DNA of 64,000 nt from CAVSJA01 sp963728145 (GCA_963728145.1 CAVSJA010000001.1:1-64000), one strand, 5' to 3'. Shown: positions 1 to 9,933, counted from the stretch's first letter. Notes: generated by a model not told the origin, from the letters alone. Made by a program: numbers and translations.

Positions 1-2043
1 GACAAAGACCACGTTCCGCGGCGCAAACGCGCGCCGGATCGCGTACCACAACGGCTTGGGACGTTCTTCAAAGTCGATCGCAGCCCACGAGGTCACCGGC
101 CAGCAGTCATTGAGCTGCCAGACGATCGCACCCGTTGTCCGCGGCCACCATCGCCGGTAGTGGTCGATCGCGTAGCTCACAGCGCGTCCCTGATTGAGCT
201 GAGTCGCCCAGTGCCAATCCGTGAAGTTGTCGGGCACACCGATGTGTGGGGCGAGCCCTCGATCGAGCTTGCCGTTGCCATCGTCAGCCTTCTGGTGGAG
301 AAGGAAATTCGCATCGTTCTTGGGATCGCTTGCCGCGTCCAGCGCACCGCCGCCTCCAGCGTGCACCCAGTCGATCAAGGTGCGCCAGGCAGGCGGAGCC
401 TGGAATCCGAACTCGGAGCAAAACCTGGGAATCTCGCTGCGGTACGCGGTGTAGTCGATGGCATTCCAGACCTCCCACTGGTGGTGGGTGCCGTGGTCGG
501 GATCATTGGGATGGACGGCCTCGCCGTTCAGCCGTGGTGAGTAGGGGCTGTTCTCACAGTACGGTCGGGTCGGATCGAGTTCTGCCACGATCTTGGGAAA
601 AAGCTCGAAGGCGTACCTGGCTCCCCAGGTCCGGCCGTGCAGCGCGGCACGCCAATTCCAGTCGGACTCACCCCAAAGGTTCTCATTACCACCGTTGAAC
701 AGCACCAAGGACGGATGGGGCATCAGCCGCACGACATTCTCACGAGCCTCGGCTTCGATCTCCTCCCACAGCGGAGACTCTTCCGGGTACGCCGCGCAGG
801 CCAGCAGGAAGTCCTGCCAGACCAGCAGGCCTCGTTCATCGCAGGCCCGATAGAACTCGTCGCTCTCGAAGATGCCACCACCCCAGACGCGAAGCAGGTT
901 GACGTTGCCGTCCAGCGCCTGGTCGAGTCGGCGCCCCAGACGCTCAGTTGTGATCCGGGTCACGAAGTGATCATCAGGGATCCAGTTCATGCCTTTGACG
1001 AACACTGGTTGGCCGTTGATCAAAATCGTGAATGCTGTGCCGACGTCGTCGCGGGAGGTGTTCAGTTCGACGGTGCGGAAGCCGATCCTGCGCTGCCATC
1101 GGTCAAGTTCTTTATCGACTGTCGATAGCGTGACGTTGAGGTCAGCCAGCGGCTGGTCGCCGTAGCCAGCAGGCCACCACAGAGGCGCATCGGGGACGTC
1201 GACGACGAGTGTCGCCCGTGTGGCGCCAGCATCCACATCGCTCTCGGCGCGGTGGCCGAGGATCTCGGCGATCACTGTGAGTGGTGCTTGGGAATCGAGG
1301 CGCTCCAGCTCGATCCGGACCTCTACCCGACCGGTGCCAGCGGCATCGACAGTCACGAGTGGCCTCACCTGAGCCAGCCGGGCAACACTCCATCGCTCCA
1401 GTCGCACCGGCTTCCAGAGTCCCGCGGTGCGTAGGTCTGGTCCCCAGTCCCAGCCGAAGCTGCAGGCCATCTTGCGAATGAAGTTGTACGGCGCCGGATA
1501 GGGGCGGGGAAGATCACCGAGCCGTTGTAATTCGGCCTGGGCGTAGGCGGTTGCTGAGTGAAGATCAACTTCAAGCTCAAGCGGCCGACCATTGAGGTGC
1601 TGCGAGATGTCGAATCGGTACGAGCGGTGCATGTTGTACGAGCGTCCCAGCTCGACCTTGTCGCTCCCTGAGCCCTTCGACGAGTTCAGTACGGCGCTTG
1701 TCGGGCGCGCTTCGAGAGCCTCAGCCGGTATTACGCCAAGGCGTACCGTCCCAAGGGTGTCGATGCCGTCGAAGACCAAGTCGACTCGCTCGCCTGGGTC
1801 TGGCCACTCAAGCGCGACCGTGCCGGGATCTAGCGCCGTCGTATAGCGCCAGTCGATCTCATGCATCCACCTGAGCGCAGCCTCATTCCCGTCCAGGTAC
1901 GGATCGGGGATGACGCCGGCTGCCATCAAGTCGGTATGCACGCAGCCTGGCACTTCGGCCGGATAGGTCCCCGGCACTCGTCCTGACGGGTCCCCAGTAA
2001 TAGCCCGGACGGTCCAGCCCGTGCGCAATTCTGTGCGTAGCAT
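1..2043 (-). CDS. GH2 beta-mannosidase, C-terminus cut by window edge
   Basis: The frame is open from an ATG at 2043 to the window edge (681 codons visible; the family usually has about 820-850). It should remove terminal beta-linked mannose from manno-oligosaccharides. Seen in order: an N-terminal GH2 sugar-binding domain (residues about 1-190), an immunoglobulin-like domain with the conserved GMNWIPDDHF block before the TIM barrel, the acid/base motif NGGNE (Glu about 454) and the nucleophile motif SEFGFQ (Glu about 544). No signal peptide is visible, so it is probably cytoplasmic and acts on imported sugar. A GGCGGAG ribosome site sits just before the ATG. The gene follows the ABC transporter ATPase by 18 bases and is probably its operon partner. 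GH2 membership is very sure; the mannosidase subtype rests on motif style. Confidence 0.92.
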   Translation of the reverse strand, partial: MLRTELRTGWTVRAITGDPSGRVPGTYPAEVPGCVHTDLMAAGVIPDPYLDGNEAALRWMHEIDWRYTTALDPGTVALEWPDPGERVDLVFDGIDTLGTVRLGVIPAEALEARPTSAVLNSSKGSGSDKVELGRSYNMHRSYRFDISQHLNGRPLELEVDLHSATAYAQAELQRLGDLPRPYPAPYNFIRKMACSFGWDWGPDLRTAGLWKPVRLERWSVARLAQVRPLVTVDAAGTGRVEVRIELERLDSQAPLTVIAEILGHRAESDVDAGATRATLVVDVPDAPLWWPAGYGDQPLADLNVTLSTVDKELDRWQRRIGFRTVELNTSRDDVGTAFTILINGQPVFVKGMNWIPDDHFVTRITTERLGRRLDQALDGNVNLLRVWGGGIFESDEFYRACDERGLLVWQDFLLACAAYPEESPLWEEIEAEARENVVRLMPHPSLVLFNGGNENLWGESDWNWRAALHGRTWGARYAFELFPKIVAELDPTRPYCENSPYSPRLNGEAVHPNDPDHGTHHQWEVWNAIDYTAYRSEIPRFCSEFGFQAPPAWRTLIDWVHAGGGGALDAASDPKNDANFLLHQKADDGNGKLDRGLAPHIGVPDNFTDWHWATQLNQGRAVSYAIDHYRRWWPRTTGAIVWQLNDCWPVTSWAAIDFEERPKPLWYAIRRAFAPRNVVFV

Positions 2044-2061
2044 CTCCGCCCCGAGTCGAGC

Positions 2062-2877
2062 TCAGGCCAGCTCGCCCGCCTTCTGTAGCTCGTCCTGCAG
2101 ATCGTGAAGTTCGATCTCCTCGTGCAGCTTGGGCACATCGGCGAGCAGCCGTTGGGTGTATTCGTGCTGCGGGTTGAAGATCACTTCATCGATCGTGCCC
2201 TGCTCCACCATCACGCCGTGCTCCATAACCAGCACCCGGTCCGCGAGATAGCAGGCCTGCCCAATGTCGTGAGTAATGAACAGCACAGTGATTCCGAGTT
2301 CCTTGCGGAGATCCTTGAGGACATTGAGGACGTTCACTCGGAGCGACGCGTCAAGCATGGACGTGGCCTCGTCCGCGACAAGCATTTTCGGTCGCATCAT
2401 GAGCGCCCGAGCGATCATGACCCGCTGCCGTTGACCGCCGGAAAGCTGGTGGGGATAGCGGTCCAGCACGCTGAGATCCATGCCAACGTAGCCCAACGAC
2501 TCTTCGAGACGCTCCTGGCCCACCTTCTTGCCGACCATGATCATCGAGCGGTCCAGGAGCTTGCCTACAGTGAAGAACTGATTGAACGCCGAGAACGGGT
2601 CCTGAAAGACCGCCTGCACGTCCCGCCAGTACTCGGTTCGGGCGCGGCCCTTGAGATTCGTGACGTCCTTACCGTCAAAGATCAACTTGCCGGAGGTGAT
2701 CGGCATCAGACCAAGAACCATTCTGGCGATTGTCGACTTACCTGAGCCGCTCTCGCCCACGATGGTGGTGACCTCTCCTTGTTCGAGGCTGAACGAGACG
2801 TCCCTGACCGCCCGCACTTCGTGCTTGCCGTGGCCGAAGGTTTTGGTAATGTGCTCGGCTTGATAGATCTCAGCCAT
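2062..2877 (-). CDS. Dipeptide/oligopeptide-family ABC transporter ATPase (DppF/OppF-like)
   Basis: This 271-residue cytoplasmic ATPase powers import by the neighbouring permeases. Visible motifs are Walker A GESGSGKST (residues 41-49), the signature LSGGQRQR and Walker B with MLVADEAT, followed by the switch histidine in FITHD. The C-terminal extension after the ATPase core fits the Opp/Dpp class. Its start codon overlaps the stop of the upstream ATPase gene by one base, so the two are translationally coupled. The next gene downstream is the beta-mannosidase, which suggests that the cargo is a sugar and not a peptide. The exact substrate cannot be read from the ATPase. Confidence 0.93.
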   Translation of the reverse strand: MAEIYQAEHITKTFGHGKHEVRAVRDVSFSLEQGEVTTIVGESGSGKSTIARMVLGLMPITSGKLIFDGKDVTNLKGRARTEYWRDVQAVFQDPFSAFNQFFTVGKLLDRSMIMVGKKVGQERLEESLGYVGMDLSVLDRYPHQLSGGQRQRVMIARALMMRPKMLVADEATSMLDASLRVNVLNVLKDLRKELGITVLFITHDIGQACYLADRVLVMEHGVMVEQGTIDEVIFNPQHEYTQRLLADVPKLHEEIELHDLQDELQKAGELA

Positions 2878-3746
2878 CAGTGAATCACCGCCGGTGCGTC
2901 GAAGAGGGATCGATCGAAGCTGCTCATTCCCTCGATTCTGGTATTGGCGTACGCCGGTTCAGGCGCCAGCACCGAACTCATGAGGGCCTGCGTATATGGG
3001 TGCTCGGGCCTTTCGACCACGGTCTCGGTTGGCCCGAGCTCAATGATCCTGCCTTCATACATCACAGCAATCCTGTTCGCCGCAGTGCGCAGTACCGGAA
3101 GGTCGTGGGTCACGAAGATCACTCCGCTCATGATCCTCTTCTCCAGCATCTCCAACAGCATCTCGATCAAGATCTTCTGCGACGTCACATCGAGTGCCGA
3201 AGTCGGCTCATCGGCCACCAGCAGCCGCGGATTGAGCAAGGTGCTGATGATCGTGACCGTGCGCTGCTTCATGCCACCCGAGAGCTGGTGCGGGTACGCG
3301 TCGAGGACCCGGGCCGGAAGACCCAACGTCGTAAGGCGCTCCTTAGCGCGGTCGAGCGCCTCGTCTTTGGAAATCTTCGAATCATGGGACCGCATCACGT
3401 CATAGATCAGGTGACGGATCCGCTTGGTGGGGCTGACCGAGTTCATCGCGCCCTGCGGCAGCATTGAAACGACGGCGCCACGCCAGGTACGCGGAATCTT
3501 GGCGTGACCACCGAGCTCTTGGACCTGGCCGTCGATCTCCAGCGTGCCGTGCTCGACGTGGAGCGGCGGCCGGGCGATGAGCGAAATAATCGAGCCAAGC
3601 GTTGTCTTTCCGCTGCCCGACTCGCCAGCCAGGCCGAGAACCTCGCCCTCCTCGATCTTTATCGACACATCGTTGACGGCTACCACATCCTTGCCTTCGG
3701 TGTAATACACACCTCGGATGTTCTCGGCATTGACCAAAGTGCCCAT
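2877..3746 (-). CDS. Dipeptide/oligopeptide-family ABC transporter ATPase (DppD/OppD-like)
   Basis: Second ATPase subunit of the importer, 289 residues. It has Walker A GESGSGKTT, the signature LSGGMKQR, Walker B LLVADEPTSALD and the VTHDLPVL switch region. After the core comes the oligopeptide-transporter C-terminal segment (the ELGPTETVVERPEHPYTQAL type), typical of DppD/OppD. One-base overlaps with the permease gene upstream and the second ATPase downstream mark a compact operon. With the following gene it would form the heterodimeric motor on the inner face of the membrane. Confidence 0.93.
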   Translation of the reverse strand: MGTLVNAENIRGVYYTEGKDVVAVNDVSIKIEEGEVLGLAGESGSGKTTLGSIISLIARPPLHVEHGTLEIDGQVQELGGHAKIPRTWRGAVVSMLPQGAMNSVSPTKRIRHLIYDVMRSHDSKISKDEALDRAKERLTTLGLPARVLDAYPHQLSGGMKQRTVTIISTLLNPRLLVADEPTSALDVTSQKILIEMLLEMLEKRIMSGVIFVTHDLPVLRTAANRIAVMYEGRIIELGPTETVVERPEHPYTQALMSSVLAPEPAYANTRIEGMSSFDRSLFDAPAVIH

Positions 3747-4717
3747 CAGCGTGACTCCCGCCCGGTGGATGCCGAAACCGGCGTCTCTAACAGGCCGCCG
3801 CTGCCAACCGGTCCGGCGTCCTCGCCTTCGACCGTCACTTCCTCGAGCTCTTCGCCCGCGTCCTTAGCCCTCTTGCGCGCGGCCCGACCCCGACGTAGCC
3901 GTGGGTTGAACACCTCATTGAGGCTGGACTGCAACAGCAGCAGCGAGAAGACGATCAACGTCAGCATGAGTGTCGGTGGGATGAACGCCCACCAGGCTCC
4001 GGTCCGCACCGACCCCCACTGGATGGCCCAGTAGAGCATCGTGCCCAGGCTGGTGGTGCCCGATGCACCCAGGCCGAGCATGCTCAGCGTGGACTCGAAC
4101 AAGATGGCGCTGGAGATCTGGAGGACGCCGGCCATCACGACATACGAGAGCAGGTAAGGCAGGACGTCGCGGCGCAGGATCGACCAGAACCCGGCTCCGG
4201 AGAGCTTGGCCACGTCGATGTGTTCACGGGTCCGGATGCTGCTGGATTGCGCACGCACGGCGCGAGCCACCCAGAACCAGCCAGTGAAACCGATCACCAA
4301 CGCCAAGGTGTAGAGGTTCCGTTGCGGCAGCGACACCGAAACCAAGATCACGATCACAAGGGCCGGGATGGCCAGGCCGACGTTCACAATGGCACTCAGC
4401 ACATCGTCCAACCAGCCGCCGCGATAGCCAGCAACCAGACCGACCAGCAGGCCGATTGCGGTTCCGATGAGGCCAGCCAGCAGTCCGACGATCAGCGAGG
4501 TCCGCGTGCCGTAAACGAGATTGGCAATGACACTCTGGCCTTCATTATCGGCGCCAAGGATGAGGGGACCGCAGCACCGCGGCGCCTCGTATAGTCCGCC
4601 GACGGTGGCATCCGGGTTGGTGGACACGATCAGCGGTCCGACGAGCCCGACCAGGACCACGAAAGCAACCAGCGCGACGGCTACCCAAAACCTAGGACTC
4701 AGTCCACGTAAGCTCAT
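3746..4717 (-). CDS. Dipeptide/oligopeptide-family ABC transporter permease (DppC/OppC-like)
   Basis: Integral membrane permease of 323 residues. A first transmembrane helix near residues 12-32 is followed by the characteristic periplasmic stretch with LGADNEGQSV, a core of about five hydrophobic segments and the cytoplasmic EAA-type loop near AKLSGAGFWSILRRDVLPYL, which docks the ATPases. The C-terminal tail is long, charged and Gly/Glu-rich (about 50 residues after the last helix), beyond what the family needs. Start and stop overlap the neighbouring genes by one base each. Pairs with the DppB-like gene upstream. Confidence 0.92.
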   Translation of the reverse strand: MSLRGLSPRFWVAVALVAFVVLVGLVGPLIVSTNPDATVGGLYEAPRCCGPLILGADNEGQSVIANLVYGTRTSLIVGLLAGLIGTAIGLLVGLVAGYRGGWLDDVLSAIVNVGLAIPALVIVILVSVSLPQRNLYTLALVIGFTGWFWVARAVRAQSSSIRTREHIDVAKLSGAGFWSILRRDVLPYLLSYVVMAGVLQISSAILFESTLSMLGLGASGTTSLGTMLYWAIQWGSVRTGAWWAFIPPTLMLTLIVFSLLLLQSSLNEVFNPRLRRGRAARKRAKDAGEELEEVTVEGEDAGPVGSGGLLETPVSASTGRESR

Positions 4718-5727
4718 TAGCGCTCTCCCGTCTCTGCGGCCCGAATTCGAGGATCGATGACTCCCGTAAGTACGTCAGCGGCGAGGTTGAAAACGAGCAC
4801 GGCGATCGTGATCAACAGAGTGATCGCCGAAATGACCGGGTAGTCGTTCTGGCCGATGGCGGCGAACAACAAGCTGCCGAGGCCGGGGTAGGAAAACACC
4901 AGCTCGGTGATCAGGCCGCCCGTGATGAGGGCGGCGATGGACAGCGCCAGGCCCGTGAACTGCGGCAGCATGGCATTGCGGAAGATGTAGCGGACTGTGT
5001 GGCCCTCTTTCACGCCGAGGCCACGGTTGTAGTTCACGTAATCCGAGCCGAGCTCGTAGATGGCCATGGACCGCATGCCGACGGCCTGGCCGCCGATGAA
5101 CACCAGGACCAGCGACCAGAACGGTAACCACCAGTAGGTAATGGCGTCGCCGAAGAATGCCAGCGAAAACTCGGGCGTCAATCCGAAGGAGTAGGCGCCA
5201 CCGACCGGCAGGATGCCCAGCTGCACCCCGACGACGAACAGCAGGATGATCGCCAGTGCGAACGGCGGAACGCTGGAGAAGAACAGCGACCCGATGAAGG
5301 CGCCCCGGTCCAGCCAGCCACCCTTGAATGCCGCTAGTGCGCCGAGCAGGTTGCCGAGAATCCAACCGACGATGATCGCCGGAAGCATGATCGCGATACT
5401 CCAGGGCAGCGACGCCTTGATCAGAGAGCCGACCGATGCCGGGTAGTTGGCGAAGGACGTTCCCAAGTCGCCCTGGAACACATTGCCGACATAGATGAAG
5501 AACTGCTGCCACAACGGCTTATCCAGGCCGAACTCGGCCATGAATTGCTCATGGATCTGTTGCAGCTGTTCTCCACCGGTCCCCCCACCCATGGCAAGCC
5601 GGCCGATAATTGCGTCGACCGGGTTGCCAGGGATGAGACGAGGGAGGAGGAAGTTCAGCAGCAGGGCCACGATGAAAACCACAAGGGTCCATGCGAGCTT
5701 GCGGCCGATGTATCTCGCTAGTGCCAT
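4717..5727 (-). CDS. Dipeptide/oligopeptide-family ABC transporter permease (DppB/OppB-like)
   Basis: Integral membrane permease of 336 residues. The N-terminus (YIGRKLAWTLVVFIVALLL) and the following LPRLIPGNPVDAI segment are the classic DppB/OppB opening. About six hydrophobic helices and a binding-protein-dependent transport loop around the YNRGLGVKEGHTVRYIFRNA stretch (residues about 235-255) are visible. It lies 44 bases downstream of the solute-binding protein gene and overlaps the DppC-like gene by one base. It forms half of the transmembrane channel. Confidence 0.92.
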   Translation of the reverse strand: MALARYIGRKLAWTLVVFIVALLLNFLLPRLIPGNPVDAIIGRLAMGGGTGGEQLQQIHEQFMAEFGLDKPLWQQFFIYVGNVFQGDLGTSFANYPASVGSLIKASLPWSIAIMLPAIIVGWILGNLLGALAAFKGGWLDRGAFIGSLFFSSVPPFALAIILLFVVGVQLGILPVGGAYSFGLTPEFSLAFFGDAITYWWLPFWSLVLVFIGGQAVGMRSMAIYELGSDYVNYNRGLGVKEGHTVRYIFRNAMLPQFTGLALSIAALITGGLITELVFSYPGLGSLLFAAIGQNDYPVISAITLLITIAVLVFNLAADVLTGVIDPRIRAAETGER

Positions 5728-5771
5728 GATCGCTGCCTTCGCTCCTTTGCGTCAGAGAAATCGAATGGGAT

Positions 5772-7604
5772 CTAGGTACCAACCTTCTTGATCTTGAACA
5801 GCCATTGGATGCCCGCGCCCTGCCACATGGGGGGAGCGTATGGGTTCTCCTCGGTTGGGAAGTTCTCCCAGTTGTTTGCATTGAACTCGTAGAACTCCAG
5901 CGGGCGATACATCAGCGGCACTACAGGCACATTCTCGCGATAGATCTTGTCGAGGGCGGCGTACGCCGTCTTGGCCTCGGCGTCGGACTTCGCACCTGCG
6001 GCAGCGTCCAAATGGGCCGCAACCTCGGAGTTCTTGAACCGGTTGTAGTTCCAGAACGCAGACTTGCCGTAATCCGCGACGCCCCTGTCATCCAATGCAT
6101 CGCGGAAGCGAATCCACGGGCTGGCCGGGTTCACGCCGGTGTAGCTGAACATGGCGGTATCGAAGTCGCCGTTCTGGAGCCGTTGGATCATAGTGGGGGC
6201 CTGCGGGAACTCGGTGCTGATGCCGATTCCGACTTCCTTCACCGACTTGGCCACGATTTCACAGGCAGTGTTCCAGTCCGTCCAACCCGTCGGAGTGACC
6301 AACTTCCAACCGCCGAGCTTGGTGCCGTCAGGCAGCTCGTAGATGCCGTCTGAGCCCTTCTTGGCCTTCAGCTCACCCTCCAAGATCTCGACTGCCTTGG
6401 CCGGGTCAAACTTCCAGCCCTCAGCCTGCACCGCCGCCGCGTCGTAGAACTTGGACTCATAGCCGGTCGGCACAATGAGACTGGCGTTAGCTGGCTCGGA
6501 GTAATCGGACATGGCTGTCGTGGCGATATTCGGGTAGTCAATGCTGTAGGCGATGGCCAGGCGGACCTTCGGGTTTTCCAGGCCCGGTTTGTTGAGGTTG
6601 AAGATCAGGAAGGGGATATTGCCAGGCACGTGGTAGGGCTTCTTCTTCATCCAGGTGCTGACCGGCTTGCCGGCCTCCCACATCTTCCAGATCTGGGCGG
6701 TGAACTGCTGACTGGCGTCGATCTCTCCGCTCTCCAGCTTGAGGTCACCGTCGTTGTTGCTCTTGAAGATCGGGTGGTTGATGGTTGTCATCGCCGGGGT
6801 TCCGTAGACGGCCTTGCCCCAGTAGTTGTCGTTCCGCTTCAGGTTGACCTGGGTCTGGTCGTATTTGTCCAGCAGGAAGGGGCCAGAACCGATTGGCTTC
6901 AGGTTGGTTTCAGCCGGAATCTTGTCGGGGGAGATGCTGCCGAAGACTGCCTTAGGCACGACGCGGGTCGTCGCGATGAAGTTCTTGACGATGATCGGGT
7001 TGTATGGCTTGGACTTCACCTTGAACTCGACGGTCCTTGGATCGGTGGCTGTGACGGAGTCGATGTACTGCCACACAGTCGAGTAGGCGACGGAGGCTTC
7101 CTTAGCAAGCTCGAAGGTGAAGACCACGTCTTCTGCGGTGAGGTCGGACCCGTCGGACCACTTGGTGGCATCCTGCAGCGGCAGTGTGAAGGTGTTGTCG
7201 TCAGGCTGCTGCATCTCCTTGGCAAGACCCGGGGAGAGCGAGCCGTCGAGGAGATTGAAGCGCATCAGGGTCTCATACAGGAGCTGGCTGTCCGTACGGT
7301 CAGTGGGCCAGTCGGGGTCAGCCGCGAGTGGGTTGAAGCTCTTGGGCGGACCCCATTGGAAGCCGGCCACGAACAATGTTTCCCCGGCGGCACCGGCACG
7401 TCCTTTGGATCCCTCCTGGCCTGCGCTGCTACCCGTCTGGGCCGTGCCGCAGGCTGATGCGCCAAGGCCGAGGGCGGCACCGCCGAGAGCGAGACCGGTC
7501 AAGCTGAGGAACCGTCGACGGTTGGGGGTCCAGTTGGTCCTCCAGTCGCCTCCATTGTCGGCCAGCTGCGGTGATGGCTCAATTTGATCGTGAATGTCGT
7601 TCAT
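5772..7604 (-). CDS. Family 5 solute-binding lipoprotein of ABC importer, Tat-type signal
   Basis: Extracellular substrate-binding protein, about 610 residues, from the ATG at 7604. A longer frame exists, but this ATG has a clear GGAAGG ribosome site and gives the right N-terminus. A twin-arginine motif (NRRRFLSLTG) followed by a Gly/Ala-rich helix and a lipobox ending in GASAC predicts Tat export and lipid anchoring. The mature part has the SBP_bac_5 hallmarks (FKSFNPLAADP-like start, WSDGSDLTAEDVVFTFE, GSGPFLLDKYD, ARLAIAYSIDY-like helix). It heads the operon permease-permease-ATPase-ATPase-beta-mannosidase, so the ligand is plausibly a manno-oligosaccharide. Opp-type binding proteins for beta-glucans and mannans are known in other bacteria. 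The ligand is an inference. Confidence 0.93.
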   Translation of the reverse strand: MNDIHDQIEPSPQLADNGGDWRTNWTPNRRRFLSLTGLALGGAALGLGASACGTAQTGSSAGQEGSKGRAGAAGETLFVAGFQWGPPKSFNPLAADPDWPTDRTDSQLLYETLMRFNLLDGSLSPGLAKEMQQPDDNTFTLPLQDATKWSDGSDLTAEDVVFTFELAKEASVAYSTVWQYIDSVTATDPRTVEFKVKSKPYNPIIVKNFIATTRVVPKAVFGSISPDKIPAETNLKPIGSGPFLLDKYDQTQVNLKRNDNYWGKAVYGTPAMTTINHPIFKSNNDGDLKLESGEIDASQQFTAQIWKMWEAGKPVSTWMKKKPYHVPGNIPFLIFNLNKPGLENPKVRLAIAYSIDYPNIATTAMSDYSEPANASLIVPTGYESKFYDAAAVQAEGWKFDPAKAVEILEGELKAKKGSDGIYELPDGTKLGGWKLVTPTGWTDWNTACEIVAKSVKEVGIGISTEFPQAPTMIQRLQNGDFDTAMFSYTGVNPASPWIRFRDALDDRGVADYGKSAFWNYNRFKNSEVAAHLDAAAGAKSDAEAKTAYAALDKIYRENVPVVPLMYRPLEFYEFNANNWENFPTEENPYAPPMWQGAGIQWLFKIKKVGT

Positions 7605-8113
7605 TCTTCCCTTCCTTGAAGTTATTCGTGCCAGGAGTACCGGGGCAGGGGCGACCAAGACTGGAGGCCGGGCGGCCGGAACAGAGTTAAGTGCTTGATG
7701 GGCGGCCAGTGAGCCCTACGGGCCATCGACCCTACGGTCGTGGGAGATGTCAGCGCGGGAGCGCGATCAACCGACTCGTCCCCGGGCGGCCTCGGTCGCG
7801 CCAATGCTGGATTGGATCTGGGGAGCAGAACGGAGACAGGTCCCGCCTCACCGGCGATCTGCCTCACTGCCTCGCCTCGCTCTCAGCAAGTACTCAGGAC
7901 AAACTCACCACTTATGGGGACCAGAAGCAACGCGATCCCCTTGCCGTATCCAGATTGTTGTGGTTGATCGTCGCACTCGGAAGGCCTCGAGTAAAGGGTT
8001 TCTGACAGTACGAGGGATATTGCGACTAAGGACGCAACTCGTTGCGAAGCAGGGATTCTCTTAGATTGCCATCGTGCCCGATACCAGCCCTCGGCGGAGC
8101 TTGATCAGATGCT
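7605..8113. promoter_or_regulatory. Divergent intergenic region upstream of the transporter operon
   Basis: A stretch of about 500 bases without a convincing gene separates the minus-strand transporter operon from a plus-strand membrane protein gene, so both promoters must lie here. The clearest element is a perfect inverted repeat CGCAAC-TC-GTTGCG at 8033-8046, of operator size. No transcription-factor gene is adjacent on this side, and I cannot assign the site to a family. Confidence 0.4.
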
Positions 8114-8881
8114 GTGGCTGGCCGCGCAGACTACGATCAGGCTGTGACAACGGCGTCGCCACAGTCCGACCCCGACGTCCTCACTGTGGGCTTGGGTGAG
8201 GCCGGCCGGCTACCGCGGTGGGGCAAGCTCGGGCTGGTCGTCGTTGGGCTGGCACTGCTGGCCGGACTCACGGTCTGGCGATTCCTGCCACCGCCGGCGC
8301 CGCTGTTCTCCCTGTCTGACGTGCAAGGGGTGTACGCGGGCATGGTGCGCTCCGATGGGACCAATAGCGCCTCGGTGATCGATCGTCGTTCGAGCAGCGA
8401 ACAGGACGGATACATCGTTCCCTCCGCTTGTACACCGTTGTTCGAGGCCACAGTGCTGAACCGGCAGCCCCCAGAAGCGCTTGACGGAGTCAGCACCTTC
8501 TGGGAGCTCGATAGTTCTGCGGTCTCGCTTTTCACCTATCGGTTCGCAGACGTGGCGAAAGCGGACCGCGAGTTCAACCGACTGGCCACCGCACTCGACA
8601 ACTGCGACCACGCTTTCGTGGAGGTGCACGCGCGGCCGGCGAGCAGAGGTCCGCTCATCCGTACGCAGCTCGCTCCTGACACCAATCCGCCACAGATCGG
8701 CTACGTCCTGACTAACAACGCCGGCGCCAAGCTCGCCATCCATGTGCTCGCTTTCAGCAACACAGTCAGCTGGCAGTTCCGCCATGAGCCGGTTCCAGGC
8801 ACCTATCAGTCGTTAACCGCCCAGCGGGTGATGGACTCGCTCACGGATCAGATGCGTGCGGTCCAGGACCTGAATCGCTAG
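8114..8881 (+). CDS. Single-pass membrane protein of unknown function
   Basis: Protein of 255 residues from a GTG start; a second GTG ten codons later is possible. A short cytoplasmic N-terminus is followed by one clear transmembrane helix (LGLVVVGLALLAGLTVW, residues about 37-54) and an extracellular domain of about 195 residues. That domain has two cysteines (in SACTPL and LDNCDH) at a spacing reminiscent of the sensor domains of actinobacterial PknH-like proteins, but the match is only by eye. It is transcribed away from the transporter operon. No function can be assigned. Confidence 0.75.
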   Translation: MAGRADYDQAVTTASPQSDPDVLTVGLGEAGRLPRWGKLGLVVVGLALLAGLTVWRFLPPPAPLFSLSDVQGVYAGMVRSDGTNSASVIDRRSSSEQDGYIVPSACTPLFEATVLNRQPPEALDGVSTFWELDSSAVSLFTYRFADVAKADREFNRLATALDNCDHAFVEVHARPASRGPLIRTQLAPDTNPPQIGYVLTNNAGAKLAIHVLAFSNTVSWQFRHEPVPGTYQSLTAQRVMDSLTDQMRAVQDLNR

Positions 8882-8941
8882 CTCCCATCCGGATCGTCAT
8901 CCCGCGACATTCGCCTGCAGGCGACTGTCGAGGTCACAGGG

Positions 8942-9933
8942 CATCCCTGCACCCTCGGCGCCGTCGGCTGTGCCCTCGCGCCGTCCATCTGGATCCTGAT
9001 CGTGTTCCGGATCGTGCAGGGCTTCGGCGGCGGCCTGGCCGCAGTGGTAGCCCGGGCTGTGGTGGTCGATGTCGCCAAGGGCGACCAGCTGGCCCGGGTC
9101 ATGTCGATCATGATGGCCATCGGCGGGCTGGCGCCGATGATCGCGCCGGTGTTCGGCGGCGCGGTGCTCACCCTCGGCGGGACCTGGCGGACCGTGTTTT
9201 GGTGCCTGGTCGGCTTCGGGCTGCTGATGATGATCACCGCCATCTTCCTCGTCCCGGAGTCGCTGCCCGTCGAGCGGCGCCACGGCGGCGGGCTGCGCCA
9301 GTTCGGTTCCGGACTGCACGAGGTGCTGCGGATCCGGCTGTTCGTCGGCTACATGCTGACCGCGGCTTTATCCGGCTTCACCATGATGGCCTACATCGCG
9401 AACTCCTCCTACGTGCTGCAGGAGCAGAAGGGTCTGCAGCCCATGCCGTTCGCGCTGTTCTTCGCCTCCACCGCCCTGGCCCAGATCCTGCTCTCGGTCC
9501 TCAACGCCAAGATCGTCGGCCGCTGGTTTCAGCCGCGCATCCTGATCGGGTTCGGGCTCACCCTCGCCACTCTCGCGGTCGTCGCCCTGACCCTCGGCGT
9601 GTTCGCTCTCGACACCCCGCTGCTGCTAACCTGCGCCGGGTTCCTGGTCCTGATGGCGGTTCAGGCGTTCATCTTCGGCAACGCCAATGCACTCGCCGCC
9701 GCCGAGGCCACGCACATCGCCGGTGCCGCCTCTGCCGTCCTCGGCGTCACCCAAGCAGTGGCGATGGCTACCTCTGCCCCCTCGCCAGCTCCGGCGGCGC
9801 CACCACCGCCCTTCCCATGATCTGGGTCATGATCGTCGGCGTCGCCGGCTCGCTCTTCGCTTACCTCGTCCTTGCCCGGCCAGCGGCTGACCTCAGAGGT
9901 CGAGCTTTGGCCGACCGACTGAGGAGACCCGTT
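8942..9933 (+). pseudogene. Bcr/CflA-type MFS drug transporter, N-terminally truncated and frameshifted
   Basis: Recognisable coding starts around ALAPSIWILI just before 9002 and continues through the conserved FRIVQGFGGG stretch, so roughly the first 80-100 residues (helices 1-3) of the usual 400 are missing. The frame then runs through about eight hydrophobic helices typical of a multidrug exporter. Near 9775-9785 a run of five C shifts the frame; with six C the protein continues as LASSGGATTALPMIWVMIVG and a last helix. The left truncation looks real, because the sequence between the preceding stop codon (8881) and 8942 carries no transporter signature. The frameshift may be a base-calling error. 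Confidence 0.7.
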
